From contig NZ_CABPSL010000002.1 of NCBI RefSeq assembly GCF_902459665.1, forward strand, positions 310,001 to 374,000: a stretch of 64,000 nt of DNA. Direction: 5' to 3'. The first letter of the stretch is position 1, and each line of letters begins with the position of its first letter. The DNA is from Pandoraea cepalis. GTDB taxonomy: Bacteria > Pseudomonadota > Gammaproteobacteria > Burkholderiales > Burkholderiaceae. The notes under the pieces were generated by a model, which had not been told where the DNA came from, made no database searches, and saw nothing but the letters and a program-made list of their open reading frames with translations. Shown here piece by piece: positions 9,519 to 20,274 of the stretch. Position numbers and translations under genes: made by a program.

Positions 9519-10802
9519 TCAATTGACGGCGGGACCGGCGGCCGTTGCTTTTGCGGACGGCGCTGCGCGGTTGGCGACGTCGGCCTCGCCCGGTGCGGCA
9601 GACGTGTCGCCCGTCACCCGCAGTACCCTCACGGCGCGCAGGCCAAAGCGCGCGGTGAGCGCATCGGCCACGCTCTGCGACGACGGTTCGATGCCGTCGT
9701 CGATGGGCACGCCCTCCGCGCCCGAACTTGCCGGTTCACGCAGCCCTTCGACAATCACGTCGGCTTCCAGCCCGTTGTTCAGATAGTGCAGTTTGACGTC
9801 GTGCAGCGCCAGCGCATTGGCGCGGCACAGCGCCTCTGCCGCGCCGACCACGACCGAGCGCGCAGGCCATTGCTGCAATGCGGTGCCCTTGGTGTCGCTC
9901 TCCGGATCGACGTGTACGAGTACATCGAGAATCTGCGGCTCCAGCATGACCGTCGCGCGCGCCTGTTCCGCGATGTAGTGTCCCTCCGAGACCGACAGAC
10001 GCGCATCGACGAGGATGTGCACATCGACGACGATTTCATCGCCCATGCGCCGCGTGCGCAGCATGTCGACGGTGCGCACGCCGGGTGTCGCGAGTAGCCG
10101 TTCCCGAATGGTGACAGTCGTGGCGTCGTCCACGCCGCGATCGATGAGGTCCTGCAACGCGTTCCAGCCGAACTTCCACCCGGTGCGTCCGATCATCAGT
10201 CCCACGAGGGCGGCGGCCAGCGGGTCGAGAATGCGATAGCCCGCAAGGTTGCCCAGAATGCCGAACGCCACGACGAGCGACGAGAGCGCGTCGGAGCGCG
10301 CGTGCCACGCATTGGCCACGAGCATCGCCGAGCGCACGCGCTGCGCGGCGCGCAGCATATAGCGAAAGAGGCCTTCCTTGCTGACCAGCACCAGAACCGC
10401 AACGACCAGCGCGATCATGTGCACTTCCGGAATGTCTTCCGGATGCAGCAGCCGCTCGATGCCGCGCCAGAGCATTCCCGCCCCCACCACGAGCAGAATG
10501 ACGCCGAGAAACAACGACGCCGCGTTTTCGTAGCGGCTATGACCGTAGGGGTGGTCGGCGTCCGGCGCACGGGCGCTACCCCTTGCGGCGGCCAGCACGA
10601 CGAAGTCCGAGACGATGTCCGAGAGCGAGTGAATGCCGTCGGCAATCAATGCCTGCGAACGGGCGAAGATGCCGATGACGATCTGCGCCGTCGTGAGCAC
10701 GATATTGACCCAGATGCTGACCCAGGTTGTCTTGCGCGCGACAGCGTGTTTGTCGAGCGCCTCGCTCGATGCCGCCAGATTGTCGTAGTTCGAGTAGGGC
10801 AT
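9519..10802 (-). CDS. Cation diffusion facilitator transporter with extended C-terminus
   Basis: A 427-residue CDF (FieF/ZitB-type) divalent-metal/proton antiporter of the inner membrane. The transmembrane part (residues 25-215) has the metal-site motifs HSLSD (helix 2) and HARSD (helix 5), typical of Zn/Fe/Cd transporters. The cytoplasmic dimerisation domain follows, with VDVHILVD and VLVHVDPE. FieF-like proteins usually end near 300 residues; here about 120 more residues follow, including a second possible alpha/beta unit near the end (LTARFGLRAVRVLRV) and a low-complexity tail. The metal is not predictable with certainty. It lies 30 bp downstream of rng on the same strand. Confidence 0.85.
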   Translation of the reverse strand: MPYSNYDNLAASSEALDKHAVARKTTWVSIWVNIVLTTAQIVIGIFARSQALIADGIHSLSDIVSDFVVLAAARGSARAPDADHPYGHSRYENAASLFLGVILLVVGAGMLWRGIERLLHPEDIPEVHMIALVVAVLVLVSKEGLFRYMLRAAQRVRSAMLVANAWHARSDALSSLVVAFGILGNLAGYRILDPLAAALVGLMIGRTGWKFGWNALQDLIDRGVDDATTVTIRERLLATPGVRTVDMLRTRRMGDEIVVDVHILVDARLSVSEGHYIAEQARATVMLEPQILDVLVHVDPESDTKGTALQQWPARSVVVGAAEALCRANALALHDVKLHYLNNGLEADVIVEGLREPASSGAEGVPIDDGIEPSSQSVADALTARFGLRAVRVLRVTGDTSAAPGEADVANRAAPSAKATAAGPAVN

Positions 10803-10832
10803 GACGTCGGAACGTGCGAGCGTTGAGTGCGG

Positions 10833-12302
10833 TTACATCAAAATGATGTCGTACTGTTCCTGATGGAACGACGACTCCACCTGCAGCGAAATCGGCTTGC
10901 CGATGAAGTCGATCAGCATCGCGAGATGCTGAGACTCCTCTTCGAGGAACAGATCGACGACTTCCTGCGAGGCGATCAGGCGGAATTCGCGCGGATTGAA
11001 CTGACGCGATTCGCGCAGAATCTCGCGCAGAATGTCGTAGCACAGCGTGCGCGGCGTCTTGACCTGTCCCTTGCCTTGACAGACGGCACACGGCTCGCAC
11101 AGCACATGGGCGAGCGACTCGCGCGTGCGCTTGCGGGTCATTTCGACGAGTCCGAGCTGGGAGAAGCCGTTCACGGTAATGCGCGTCCGGTCGCGGGCGA
11201 GCGCCTTCTTCAGTTCGGCGAGCACCGAATCGCGATGCTCGGTGTTCTCCATGTCGATGAAGTCGATGATGATGATCCCGCCCAGATTGCGCAGCCGCAA
11301 CTGGCGCGCGATCATCAAAGCCGCTTCGAGGTTCGTTTTGAAGATCGTGTCGTCGAAGTTGCGTGCGCCGACGTAGCCGCCGGTGTTCACGTCGATGGTC
11401 GTCATCGCCTCGGTCTGATCGATCATCAGATACCCGCCGGACTTCAGATCGACGCGACGCGACAACGCCCGCTCGATTTCCGTCTCGACGTTGTACAGGT
11501 CGAACAGCGGCCGCTCGCCGGTGTAATGCGTGAGCTTGCCGAGCACCGCCGGTGTATAAGTGGTCGCGAATTCGGCCAGCTTCTGGAACGTCTCGCGCGA
11601 GTCGACCAGGATTTTGCCCGTCTCCTCGTGCACGAAATCGCGCAGCACGCGCTGGGCAAGGTTCAGATCCTGATACAGCAGGGCAGGCGCAGGCACGCGC
11701 GTGCTCTGCTCGCCGATGGTTTGCCAGGACTTGCGCAGATAGGCGATGTCGTTCGCCAGTTCGGCGTCGGCCGCGTCTTCCGCGATGGTGCGCACGATGA
11801 AGCCGCCTTTCTCGTCGGCCGGCACGAGCGCCTGGATCTTGCTGCGCAGCGCCTCGCGCTCCGCTTCGCTCTCGATGCGCTGCGAAATGCCGATGTGGGG
11901 CTCCTGCGGTAGGTAGACGAGCGTGCGCCCGGCAATGCTGATCTGCGTCGACAGGCGCGCGCCCTTGGTGCCGATCGGATCCTTGATGACCTGCACCATC
12001 AGCGTCTGCCCCTCGAACACCGTTTTCTCGATAGGCGGCTGCGGATGCGGCGTGGAGGTGTCGTTGTTCGTACGCGGATGCCAGATATCGGCCACGTGCA
12101 GGAACGCCGCTCGCTCCAGCCCGATATCGATGAACGCCGATTGCATGCCTGGCAGCACGCGCACGACCTTGCCCAGATAGATGTTGCCGACCAGGCCGCG
12201 CGAGAGCGTGCGCTCGATGTGCAATTCCTGCACGGCACCGAGCTGCATGAGTGCCACACGGGTTTCCTGTGGCGTGATGTTGACCAGAATGTCTTCGTTC
12301 AT
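10833..12302 (-). CDS. rng: Ribonuclease G
   Basis: A 489-residue endoribonuclease of the RNase E/G family, acting in rRNA 5'-end maturation and mRNA decay. It contains the N-terminal S1 domain with GNIYLGKV and FIDIG, the DNase-I-like catalytic segment with metal-binding Asp in TIDVNTGG and IIIDFIDM, and the zinc-link cysteines in CEPCAVCQGKG. The start MNEDILVNITPQ is at 12302 and gives exactly the usual RNase G length; it lacks the long scaffold tail that marks RNase E. It is in the maf-rng pair (45 bp apart), part of the conserved rlmH-maf-rng neighbourhood interrupted here by ugp genes. Confidence 0.95.
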   Translation of the reverse strand: MNEDILVNITPQETRVALMQLGAVQELHIERTLSRGLVGNIYLGKVVRVLPGMQSAFIDIGLERAAFLHVADIWHPRTNNDTSTPHPQPPIEKTVFEGQTLMVQVIKDPIGTKGARLSTQISIAGRTLVYLPQEPHIGISQRIESEAEREALRSKIQALVPADEKGGFIVRTIAEDAADAELANDIAYLRKSWQTIGEQSTRVPAPALLYQDLNLAQRVLRDFVHEETGKILVDSRETFQKLAEFATTYTPAVLGKLTHYTGERPLFDLYNVETEIERALSRRVDLKSGGYLMIDQTEAMTTIDVNTGGYVGARNFDDTIFKTNLEAALMIARQLRLRNLGGIIIIDFIDMENTEHRDSVLAELKKALARDRTRITVNGFSQLGLVEMTRKRTRESLAHVLCEPCAVCQGKGQVKTPRTLCYDILREILRESRQFNPREFRLIASQEVVDLFLEEESQHLAMLIDFIGKPISLQVESSFHQEQYDIILM

Positions 12303-12347
12303 AGAGTGTCGACCCGACTCAATAAGGCTTGGCAAATTCGGTAAGCG

Positions 12348-12947
12348 TCAGAAGTCGACGCCGGCCTGGCGCAACAGCGCGGCGGTCTCGCACAGCGGTA
12401 GCCCCATGATGCCGGAGTAGCTGCCATCGATGCGCAGCACGAATTCGGCAGCCTTGCCCTGAATACCGTATGCCCCGGCCTTGCCTCTCGGCTCGCCCGA
12501 GGCGACGTAACGCTCGATCTCTTCACGGCGCATCGGCCGGAACCAGACGTGCGAGATGTTCACTGCCTGATGGATCTGGCCGTCGGCGCAGACGGCGACG
12601 GCGGTCAGCACGCGATGGCGTGTGCCCGACAGACGCGCGAGTACGGCACAGGCGTCGGCGTCGTCGAAAGGCTTGCCGAGGATGGTGCCGTCCAGGCATA
12701 CCGTCGTGTCGGCCGCCAGAATGGGGGCGCCAGGCAGGCCTGCGCGGGCGAGGCGCGTGAGCGCCGCTTCGGCCTTGGCACGCGTGACGCGCTGCACGTA
12801 GTCGTCCGGTGGCTCTCCCGGCAGCACGGCTTCGAGTGCTTCGGCGTCCTCGTGAGCGCCCGGCAGCAGCAGCTCGAAACGAACGCCGAGCTGTTGCAAC
12901 AGTTCCTGGCGGCGGGGACTTTGCGACGCGAGATAGATGTACGGCAT
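12348..12947 (-). CDS. maf: Maf-family nucleoside triphosphate pyrophosphatase
   Basis: A 199-residue Maf protein, which hydrolyses dTTP/UTP or modified nucleotides to monophosphates (house-cleaning). It begins with the signature [13 protein letters not shown], has the catalytic DTTVCLDG and the conserved KP in [10 protein letters not shown], and ends with GAYGIQG and [11 protein letters not shown]. The start at 12947 is the natural one; the frame remains open upstream without homology. The gene lies just before rng. In related genomes maf normally follows rlmH directly; here 214 non-coding bases and the ugp operon stand between them, so maf and rng probably need their own promoter. Confidence 0.93.
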   Translation of the reverse strand: MPYIYLASQSPRRQELLQQLGVRFELLLPGAHEDAEALEAVLPGEPPDDYVQRVTRAKAEAALTRLARAGLPGAPILAADTTVCLDGTILGKPFDDADACAVLARLSGTRHRVLTAVAVCADGQIHQAVNISHVWFRPMRREEIERYVASGEPRGKAGAYGIQGKAAEFVLRIDGSYSGIMGLPLCETAALLRQAGVDF

Positions 12948-13161
12948 GGCGGCTTGGCTTGAATTCGTCCAGCCCGGCACACGGCTTCGCAACGACTGGC
13001 AAGCGCGTGCACCGGGCCGCGGGATGGGCTGGGCGAGGGGGAACGTCCTATTATGCCGCCTTGCGCTCACGCCCGCCAGCGCGCGCGGGGGGCAGACGGC
13101 GATGTCGACGGGAAAACGGGCGGATTGCCGCGGATTGCCGAGGACTCCGCGGGGCAAGCGT

Positions 13162-13937
13162 TCAAGCGTCGGCGAGGAAGTCGGCGCCGATCAGGTCGAT
13201 GCGGTCGGTGCAGATGGCATCGACACCCCACGCCGCCAGTTCACGTGCACGGGCCGGATCGTTGACCGTGTAGACCAGCATTTGCAGGCCGGCCGCCTTG
13301 ATCTGTGCGACCTGCGGGCCGTCGAGCGGCTGATGGCTCGCGTGCAGCGAGACGGTGCCGAGCTGGCGGGCGTCCTCGCGCCAATGCGCCGGAATGGCCT
13401 CGTACAGCATGCCGCGCGGCAGGTCGGGGACAGCGGCCGCCGCGGCTTCGAGCGCCTCGTACGAGAACGACGAGAGCAGCGGCGGCTGGGCCTGTCCGGC
13501 CCACAGCGCCTGCACGGCCTGGGCGACCCGCTTGCCCGTTTCCGCCTCGCGGCCCGGGCACGGTTTGATTTCGACATTCGCCGCCAGCCCCAGCGCAATA
13601 CAGCGCTCGGCCACCTGGGCGAGGGTCGGCATCGCCTGACCCGCGAAGCGCTCGCCAAACCAACTGCCGGCATCGAGTTTTGCGATGTCGGCGTAGGTCA
13701 TTTGCGCGGCAGCGCCGTGCCCGTTGCTGGTGCGATCGACCGTGTCGTCGTGCAGCAGGAAGACGGTGTTATCCGCCGAGAGCTTGGCATCGAACTCGAC
13801 CATGCGCAGGCCGAGCGAGGCCCCCATCTCGAACGCGGCCAACGTGTTTTCCGGGGCCAGCTTACCGCCGCCACGGTGCGCGACGATGCGGGGATAGGGC
13901 CAGGCGGGCCACAAACGCGCCGGTGTCGAGGGGGCGG

Positions 13938-13941
<4 letters not shown>
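13162..13941 (-). CDS. ugpQ: Glycerophosphodiester phosphodiesterase
   Basis: A 259-residue cytoplasmic GDPD that cleaves glycerophosphodiesters to glycerol-3-phosphate and an alcohol. It shows the catalytic [15 protein letters not shown] (His and Arg-Gly-Gly), [10 protein letters not shown], the second histidine in [10 protein letters not shown], and NVEIKP for metal coordination. It overlaps the end of ugpC by the four-base ATGA, so it is translationally coupled to the transporter and closes the ugpB-A-E-C-Q operon. Confidence 0.93.
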
Positions 13942-15035
<1,094 letters not shown>

Positions 15036-15037
15036 GA

Positions 15038-15883
15038 TTACTTTTCCGAATCGACCAGACCGCGCACGAACCAACGCTGCATGAGCAGGACCACCGCGAG
15101 GGGCGGCAACATGGCGAGCAGCGTGGCGCTCATGACGAGTTGCCATTGGGTGGCGGTGTCGCCGCTGCCGATCATGCTCTTGATGCCGACCACGGCCGTC
15201 GTCATCGACGGGGCGTTGGTCACCAGAATCGGCCACAGGTACTGATTCCAGCCATAGATGAAGGTGATGACGAACAGCGCCGCGATGTTCGTTTTCGAGA
15301 GCGGCAATACCACGTCGACGAAGAAGCGCATCGGGCCGGCGCCGTCGATGCGCGCGGCTTCGACGAGTTCGTCGGGCAGCGTCATGAAGAACTGCCGGAA
15401 CAGGAACGTGGCCGTGGCCGACGCGATAAGCGGCAGCGTCATGCCCGTGTAGGTGTTGATGAGGCCGAGGGTCGAGATCACCTGTACCGTTGGGAAGATC
15501 CGCACTTCGACCGGCAGCATCAGCGTGACGAAGATCAGCCAGAAGAACAGATTGCGCAACGGGAAACGGAAATACACGATGGCGAAGGCCGACAGGATCG
15601 ACACCGAGATCTTGCCGATGGTGATGACCAGCGCCATGAACAGGCTGTTGCCGAGCATTAGCCCAAACGGCATGGCGGAATCGCCCGTGCCCTGATTCCA
15701 CACGGTGGCAAGGTTCTGGAGCAGGTGCGTGCTCGGGATGAGCGACAACGGAACGTTGAAGATTTCGCGCTCGTTCATGGTGGCGGCGACGAACGCCACA
15801 TAGAGCGGGAAGACGACCAACAGCACGCCGATGACCAGCATGACGTGGCAGAAGATATCCAGGCCGCGACGATTCTCGATCAT
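15038..15883 (-). CDS. ugpE: Glycerol-3-phosphate ABC importer permease UgpE
   Basis: A 281-residue inner-membrane permease with about six transmembrane helices and the EAA loop [20 protein letters not shown] (around residues 185-205) that docks to the ATPase UgpC. It resembles the UgpE/MalG class. Its ATG overlaps the ugpA stop by ATGA, showing translational coupling, and ugpC follows after 2 bases. Confidence 0.93.
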   Translation of the reverse strand: MIENRRGLDIFCHVMLVIGVLLVVFPLYVAFVAATMNEREIFNVPLSLIPSTHLLQNLATVWNQGTGDSAMPFGLMLGNSLFMALVITIGKISVSILSAFAIVYFRFPLRNLFFWLIFVTLMLPVEVRIFPTVQVISTLGLINTYTGMTLPLIASATATFLFRQFFMTLPDELVEAARIDGAGPMRFFVDVVLPLSKTNIAALFVITFIYGWNQYLWPILVTNAPSMTTAVVGIKSMIGSGDTATQWQLVMSATLLAMLPPLAVVLLMQRWFVRGLVDSEK

Positions 15884-16776
15884 GCGTATTGCACCTTGCG
15901 TTCAATGAAACGGAACTGCACGACCGTGAGCACGATGACGATGACCATCAGCACCACCGACTGGGCAGCCGAGCTGCCGAGGTCGAGCCCCTTGAAGCCT
16001 TCCGAGTAGATCTTGTAGATCAGCGTCATGGTCGACTGACCCGGCCCGCCGCCGGTCGCGGCATCGATCACCGGGAACGTGTCGAAGAACGAGTACACGA
16101 GGTTGACCACGAGCAGGAAGAACGTCGTCGGCGAAATCAGCGGCAACACCAGCCCGAAGAAGCGCCGGATCGGCCCGGCGCCGTCGATGGCCGCCGCTTC
16201 CACGAGCGAGCGCGGAATCGCCTGCAAACCCGCGTAGAAGAACAGGAAGTTGTAGCTGATCTGCTTCCAGATCGACGCGAGCACGACGAGGAACATCGCC
16301 TGGCCGCCATTGAGCGCGTGATTCCACTCGATGCCGAGCTTCGCCAGGCCGTAGGTGACAAGCCCGATGCTCGGATTGAACAGGAAGGCCCACAGTACGG
16401 CCGCGATGGCCGGTGCCACCGCGTACGGCCAGATGAGCAGCGTCTGGTAGGTGCGCTTGCCCCGCGTGACCCGGTCGGCCATGGCCGCGAGCAGCAACGA
16501 GATGACCAGTCCGCAGACCGTCACCAACCCGCTGAAGATCATCGTGGTGCGAAACGACGCGAGGTAGAGCGGGTCGCGCCATAGCGAAACGAAGTTGTCC
16601 AGGCCGACGAACTCACTGGACAGCCCAAAGGCGTCCTGCGCCGATGTCGATTGCCACAGGGCCTCGCCCGCGGGCCACAGGAAGAACACGACGGTAATGA
16701 GGAGCTGCGGGGCGACGAGCGCGTAGGGCAGCCAGCCGGTTCCGAAGCGAGGGCGTTCTCTGGAGTTATGCGCCAT
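15880..16776 (-). CDS. ugpA: Glycerol-3-phosphate ABC importer permease UgpA
   Basis: A 298-residue MalF-class permease whose N-terminus [19 protein letters not shown] closely resembles the E. coli UgpA start, followed by FVGLDNFV and an EAA loop [20 protein letters not shown]. The start [10 protein letters not shown] at 16776 is chosen because homology begins just after it; an in-frame ATG at 16800 falls within the terminator T-tract upstream. A strong intrinsic terminator ends about 15 bases before this start, so only part of the ugpB transcripts should reach it. Inner membrane. Confidence 0.93.
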   Translation of the reverse strand: MAHNSRERPRFGTGWLPYALVAPQLLITVVFFLWPAGEALWQSTSAQDAFGLSSEFVGLDNFVSLWRDPLYLASFRTTMIFSGLVTVCGLVISLLLAAMADRVTRGKRTYQTLLIWPYAVAPAIAAVLWAFLFNPSIGLVTYGLAKLGIEWNHALNGGQAMFLVVLASIWKQISYNFLFFYAGLQAIPRSLVEAAAIDGAGPIRRFFGLVLPLISPTTFFLLVVNLVYSFFDTFPVIDAATGGGPGQSTMTLIYKIYSEGFKGLDLGSSAAQSVVLMVIVIVLTVVQFRFIERKVQYA

Positions 16777-16790
16777 AACGTAATGAGCAG

Positions 16791-16830
16791 AAAAAACCAA
16801 CCCGGCCCGTGTTGTCGACGGGCCGGGTGG
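16791..16830 (-). terminator. Intrinsic terminator/attenuator between ugpB and ugpA
   Basis: On the minus strand, CCCGGCCCG (16827-16819) pairs with CGGGCCGGG (16809-16801) around a 9-base loop. The stem can be extended by three further pairs past one bulged base. It is followed directly by TTGG and six T residues. This is a textbook Rho-independent terminator placed after the binding-protein gene and just before ugpA. It should make UgpB more abundant than the membrane components, a common arrangement in ABC importers. Confidence 0.85.
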
Positions 16831-16933
16831 TCATAGTAACGTCGCGACGGTAACGCCGCAATGCGCGCCGCGAACGCTATTCATTCGCCAATTTGCCGGC
16901 TTGGCGTGCGCGATCGTGCGTTTTGAGGACGGC

Positions 16934-18265
16934 TTAGCCGCCTTGTTTCTGGAAGCGACGGAGCAGCTCGTCGCCACGGGCGACGGCCTTGTCCAGCGCG
17001 GCTTTGGGCGTTTGCTTGCCGCTCCACACGCCTTCGAGTTCCTCGTCGACCACCGTGCGAATCTGCGGCATGTTGCCCAGGCGCAGACCCCGCGTGAACG
17101 GCAGAGGCGGCTTGTTGAGCATCTGCTTGATGGCCACGTCGGCGCCGGGGTTCTTCGCGTAGAAGCCTTGCTTCTCGGTCAGTTCATAGGCGGCCTTCGT
17201 CACCGGCAGGTAACCGGTATCCTGGTGCCACTTCGCCGCCACCGCGGGCGACGCGAGGTAGTTCAGGAACTTGGCCACGCCCTTGTACTCGGCGGACGAT
17301 TTGCCAGCGAGCACCCACAGGCTGGCGCCCCCGATCATGGCATTCTGCGGTGCACCCTTCACGTTGGCATCGTACGGCATCATGCCCACGCCATAGCTGA
17401 ACTTGGCGTACTTGGCGATGTTGGCGAGGGCGCCCGATGAGGTGATGGCAATGCCGCAGTCGCCGCTGTAGAACTTCGAGGTCACTTCATCCTTGCGGCC
17501 CACATACGTGAACGTGCCTTCCTTGGCCATGTCGGCCAGGAACTGGATGTGCTTGATCTGCTGCGGGCCGTTGAAGTTCAGCTTGGCGTCAAGACCGTCG
17601 AAGCCGTTGTTCTTCGTGGCGAACGGCAGGGCATGCCAGGCGCTGTAGTTTTCGAGTTGCGTCCAGCCCTGCCAGCCGGTGCTGAAACCGCACGACAGGC
17701 CGGCGGCCTTGAGCTTCTCGGCGTCGGTCTTCACGTCGGCCCAGGTCTTCGGCGGGGTATTCGGATCGAGGCCCGCCTTCTTGAAGGCGTCCTTGTTGTA
17801 ATACAGCACCGGCGTCGAGCTGTTGAACGGCATCGACACGAGATGGTTGGTCTTGCTGTCCGCGTAGTAGCTCGCCACGGTCGGCACGAACGCCGCTTCG
17901 TCGAACGGCTCGCCGGCGTCCTTCATGACTTGCCACACCGGCTTGACCGCCTTCTTGGCTTGCATCATCGTGGCCGTACCCACTTCGTACACCTGAAGAA
18001 TGGCCGGTGCGTTACCGGCGCGGAACGCGGCGATACCGGCGGCCAGTCCCTGCTCGTAGTTGCCCTTGTAGATCGGGACAATCTTGTAGTCGCTTTGCGA
18101 CGCGTTGAAATCGTTGGCGATCTGATTGACGCGATCGCCGAGGGCCGATTCCATCGAGTGCCAGAACTGAATCTCGGTTGCGGCCAGGGCCGACGTGCTC
18201 ATGCCGAACGCCATTGCAGCGCCAACGCCGGCCAAAACGATACTTCGCAGGGACGGTTGCTTCAT
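16934..18265 (-). CDS. ugpB: Glycerol-3-phosphate periplasmic binding protein
   Basis: A 443-residue periplasmic solute-binding protein of the MalE/UgpB cluster. It has a Sec signal peptide ([13 protein letters not shown]..., hydrophobic core, cleavage after SALA near residue 28). The mature part starts TEIQFWHSM, like other UgpB proteins, and the family residues in [11 protein letters not shown] and FSTG are present. It delivers glycerol-3-phosphate or glycerophosphodiesters to UgpAEC. The ribosome site GGAGA is 8 bases before the start. It is the first gene of the operon; a Pho-box-like array lies about 230 bases upstream and a terminator follows it. Confidence 0.93.
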   Translation of the reverse strand: MKQPSLRSIVLAGVGAAMAFGMSTSALAATEIQFWHSMESALGDRVNQIANDFNASQSDYKIVPIYKGNYEQGLAAGIAAFRAGNAPAILQVYEVGTATMMQAKKAVKPVWQVMKDAGEPFDEAAFVPTVASYYADSKTNHLVSMPFNSSTPVLYYNKDAFKKAGLDPNTPPKTWADVKTDAEKLKAAGLSCGFSTGWQGWTQLENYSAWHALPFATKNNGFDGLDAKLNFNGPQQIKHIQFLADMAKEGTFTYVGRKDEVTSKFYSGDCGIAITSSGALANIAKYAKFSYGVGMMPYDANVKGAPQNAMIGGASLWVLAGKSSAEYKGVAKFLNYLASPAVAAKWHQDTGYLPVTKAAYELTEKQGFYAKNPGADVAIKQMLNKPPLPFTRGLRLGNMPQIRTVVDEELEGVWSGKQTPKAALDKAVARGDELLRRFQKQGG

Positions 18266-18492
18266 GCCAATCTCCGGTGGTTCACGAGAAGTCTAGTTGT
18301 TGTTCGCGGTGCGAACCTTGCAGCGCGGGCTAGACTACCACGTCATTGTGTTTTTTCCACCCGCAGCGCACAACGCGTGTTGCATGGCGGCGTCTAAGGG
18401 GATTGACAATCGTCTGGGGATGCCGGGCAGCGAGGCGTTGCGCGCGATTTGGCGTGCGGCGCAACGCGGCGTTGCACTGCACAAGACGAATT

Positions 18493-18519
18493 GACTTATT
18501 TCCGACTTATTTCTGACTT
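18493..18519 (-). promoter_or_regulatory. Pho-box-like triple direct repeat upstream of ugpB
   Basis: Three direct repeats of an 11-base unit sit between rlmH and ugpB. In the ugpB direction the units read AAGTCAG-AAAT, AAGTCGG-AAAT and AAGTCAA. The PhoB consensus unit is CTGTCAT-A(A/T)A(A/T), also with an 11-base period; the first two units match it at 8 and 7 of 11 positions. Since ugp operons are classic Pho-regulon members, PhoB activation under phosphate limitation is likely. No convincing -10 was found at the expected distance and the site is about 230 bases from the ugpB start. Confidence 0.6.
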
Positions 18520-18528
18520 GGTGTGTCG

Positions 18529-18999
18529 TCAGACGCGGTGATAGGGATGATTGGCATTGATGCTCCACGCGCGGTAGAGCTGCTCGGCGAGCAATACCCG
18601 CACCATACCGTGGGGCATCGTCAGGCTGGAGAGCCGGATGAGGGTGTCGGCGCGCGCCTTGAGGGCCGGGTCGAGGCCGTCTGCGCCGCCGATCACGAAC
18701 GCCACGTCGCGCCCGTCTTGCTGCCAGCCGGTGAGCGATTGGGCCAGGCGCATCGTCGTGAGGTCCTGTCCGCGTTCGTCCAGGCACACGAGGCGGCAGC
18801 CACGCGGCAGGGCCGCATCGATGCGCTGCGCTTCGGCCGCCATCACCGTCTCGGCCGTGCGGGAGTTGGAGCGTTGCTCCGGTTTGATTTCCTTGAGTTC
18901 GATACGCAGCTCGGGCGGCATGCGTTTGGCGTACTCGGCGAAAGCGGTCTCGATCCAGCCGGGCATCTTGTGCCCGACCGCGAGTATGAACAGACGCAT
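18529..18999 (-). CDS. rlmH: 23S rRNA (pseudouridine1915-N3)-methyltransferase RlmH
   Basis: A 156-residue SPOUT-class methyltransferase that methylates pseudouridine 1915 of 23S rRNA on assembled ribosomes. The family pattern is clear: [14 protein letters not shown] at the start, [10 protein letters not shown], the knot segment [13 protein letters not shown], and the C-terminal [14 protein letters not shown]. Length is the usual one. It follows rsfS by 27 bases on the same strand in the conserved nadD-rsfS-rlmH order. Confidence 0.95.
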   Translation of the reverse strand: MRLFILAVGHKMPGWIETAFAEYAKRMPPELRIELKEIKPEQRSNSRTAETVMAAEAQRIDAALPRGCRLVCLDERGQDLTTMRLAQSLTGWQQDGRDVAFVIGGADGLDPALKARADTLIRLSSLTMPHGMVRVLLAEQLYRAWSINANHPYHRV

Positions 19000-19026
19000 G
19001 TCGGCTGAGTTCCGCGCAGTGCCGGC

Positions 19027-19467
19027 TTACTTTGCGTTGCGGCGTGCGGGGGCCGGCGCGTCGACGGCGTCGTCCTCGTCGTCTTCGTGATCTTCCGCGC
19101 TGGCCTTGGCGCCGGCCTTGGTACCGGCCGCTTTCAGGCGCACGGGCTTCTCGCCCCAGATCTCTTCGAGGTTGTAGTACTGGCGCAGGGCCGGCTGCAT
19201 GATGTGCACGATGACGTCGCCCGTGTCGACCAGCACCCATTCGCCGACGTCTTCGCCTTCCATGCTGACGATGTCGCCGCCGGCGGCCTTGACCTTGTCG
19301 CGCACGCTCGCGGCGAGCGCCTTGGTCTGGCGATTGGACGTGCCGCTCGCGATGATCACGCGCTCGAACAGGGCGGTGAGGTGCTCGGTGTTGAACACCT
19401 TGATGTCCTGGGCCTTGACGTCTTCGAGGGCGTCGACGATCAGGCGCTGAAGTTTACGAATATCCAT
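19027..19467 (-). CDS. rsfS: Ribosomal silencing factor RsfS
   Basis: A 146-residue RsfS/Iojap protein that binds L14 (uL14) and blocks 30S-50S joining in stationary phase. Core residues 1-110 match the family (DALEDVKAQDIKVFN, ASGTSNRQTKALA, GEWVLVDTGDVIVHIM, YYNLEEIWG). An alanine- and acid-rich tail of about 30 residues follows, longer than in E. coli. The start MDIRKLQ at 19467 is used; the frame is open upstream over the spacer and into nadD. It lies 62 bases after nadD. Confidence 0.94.
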   Translation of the reverse strand: MDIRKLQRLIVDALEDVKAQDIKVFNTEHLTALFERVIIASGTSNRQTKALAASVRDKVKAAGGDIVSMEGEDVGEWVLVDTGDVIVHIMQPALRQYYNLEEIWGEKPVRLKAAGTKAGAKASAEDHEDDEDDAVDAPAPARRNAK

Positions 19468-19529
19468 AGTGCGTCTTTTTGGTAAAACAGGGAGCGCCGA
19501 GGCGGCGACCGGGTAAGGGCCAAGGGCCG

Positions 19530-20261
19530 TCAGGCGCGATACAGGTGTTGCGCGCGGATGTAATGCCACACGGATTCGGGCAGATTCGCCGGGGGCGTGG
19601 CCGCGTCTCGCGCGTGCGCCAGCGTGGCGCGCAACTCGGTGGCGGAGATGTCGACAGCTAGTGAGTTGTCGATCAGTATGCCGCCGCATGGCGTGGATTG
19701 TACCCCGAGCGCGGACTTTTCCCGTTCGGCGAAGACTTGGCGCAGTTCTGAGGAGGCGGTGGCCCAGCGGAAACCGGGTCGCGCGGCCGCGCAGACGTGC
19801 GCGTAGTCGAACAGCTCGCGCCAGGCGTGCCAGGTATCCAGGCGCACCAGTTGGTCGGAGCCGATAAGCAGCGAGAGCGAGACCTGCGGGCCCAGGTCAC
19901 GGCGCATCTCGCGCAGCGTATCGACGGTGTAGCTCGGCCCGGCGCGCTCGATCTCGCGCGTGCTGACGCGCAACCGGGTGGACGGTTGCGTGCGCGCGAG
20001 CGCTGCGGCGAGTTGCTCCGCGGCGAGGCGTGTCATAGCCAGACGATGTTCGGCCGCGGTGCTGCCTTGCTTTTGCGGCTGCTGGCCGGCTGGCATCAGG
20101 ATCAGTTCGTCGAGGGCGAGTGTGCGCGCGAACAGTGCGCCGAGCGCGAGGTGCCCGGTGTGAATCGGATCGAACGTGCCGCCGAGCACGCCGATGCGCC
20201 GGATCGGACTGGCGGGCGACGGATGCGTGGCGTCGTGCCCAGTAGCGGAGGAGACGGTCAT
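19530..20261 (-). CDS. nadD: Nicotinate-nucleotide adenylyltransferase
   Basis: A 243-residue NAD-biosynthesis enzyme converting nicotinate mononucleotide and ATP to deamido-NAD. The nucleotidyl-transferase motif GVLGGTFDPIHTGHL is near residue 24, LIGSDQLVRLDTWHAW follows, and the C-terminal ISATELR corresponds to the usual ISSTxIR. About 20 low-complexity residues precede the core, so translation may start slightly later, but no better ATG is evident. It lies 13 bases after hemF and before rsfS. Confidence 0.93.
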   Translation of the reverse strand: MTVSSATGHDATHPSPASPIRRIGVLGGTFDPIHTGHLALGALFARTLALDELILMPAGQQPQKQGSTAAEHRLAMTRLAAEQLAAALARTQPSTRLRVSTREIERAGPSYTVDTLREMRRDLGPQVSLSLLIGSDQLVRLDTWHAWRELFDYAHVCAAARPGFRWATASSELRQVFAEREKSALGVQSTPCGGILIDNSLAVDISATELRATLAHARDAATPPANLPESVWHYIRAQHLYRA

Positions 20262-20274
20262 TCGCGGCCGGCCT

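Noticed and set aside
15036-15905. Upstream extension of ugpC by about 290 codons
   Set aside because: It overlaps ugpE in another frame, has no homology, and ugpC starts normally at 15035.
18493-18519. Repeated GACTTATTTC units considered as a CRISPR fragment
   Set aside because: Repeats are too short and adjacent with no spacers; the 11-base period fits a Pho box.
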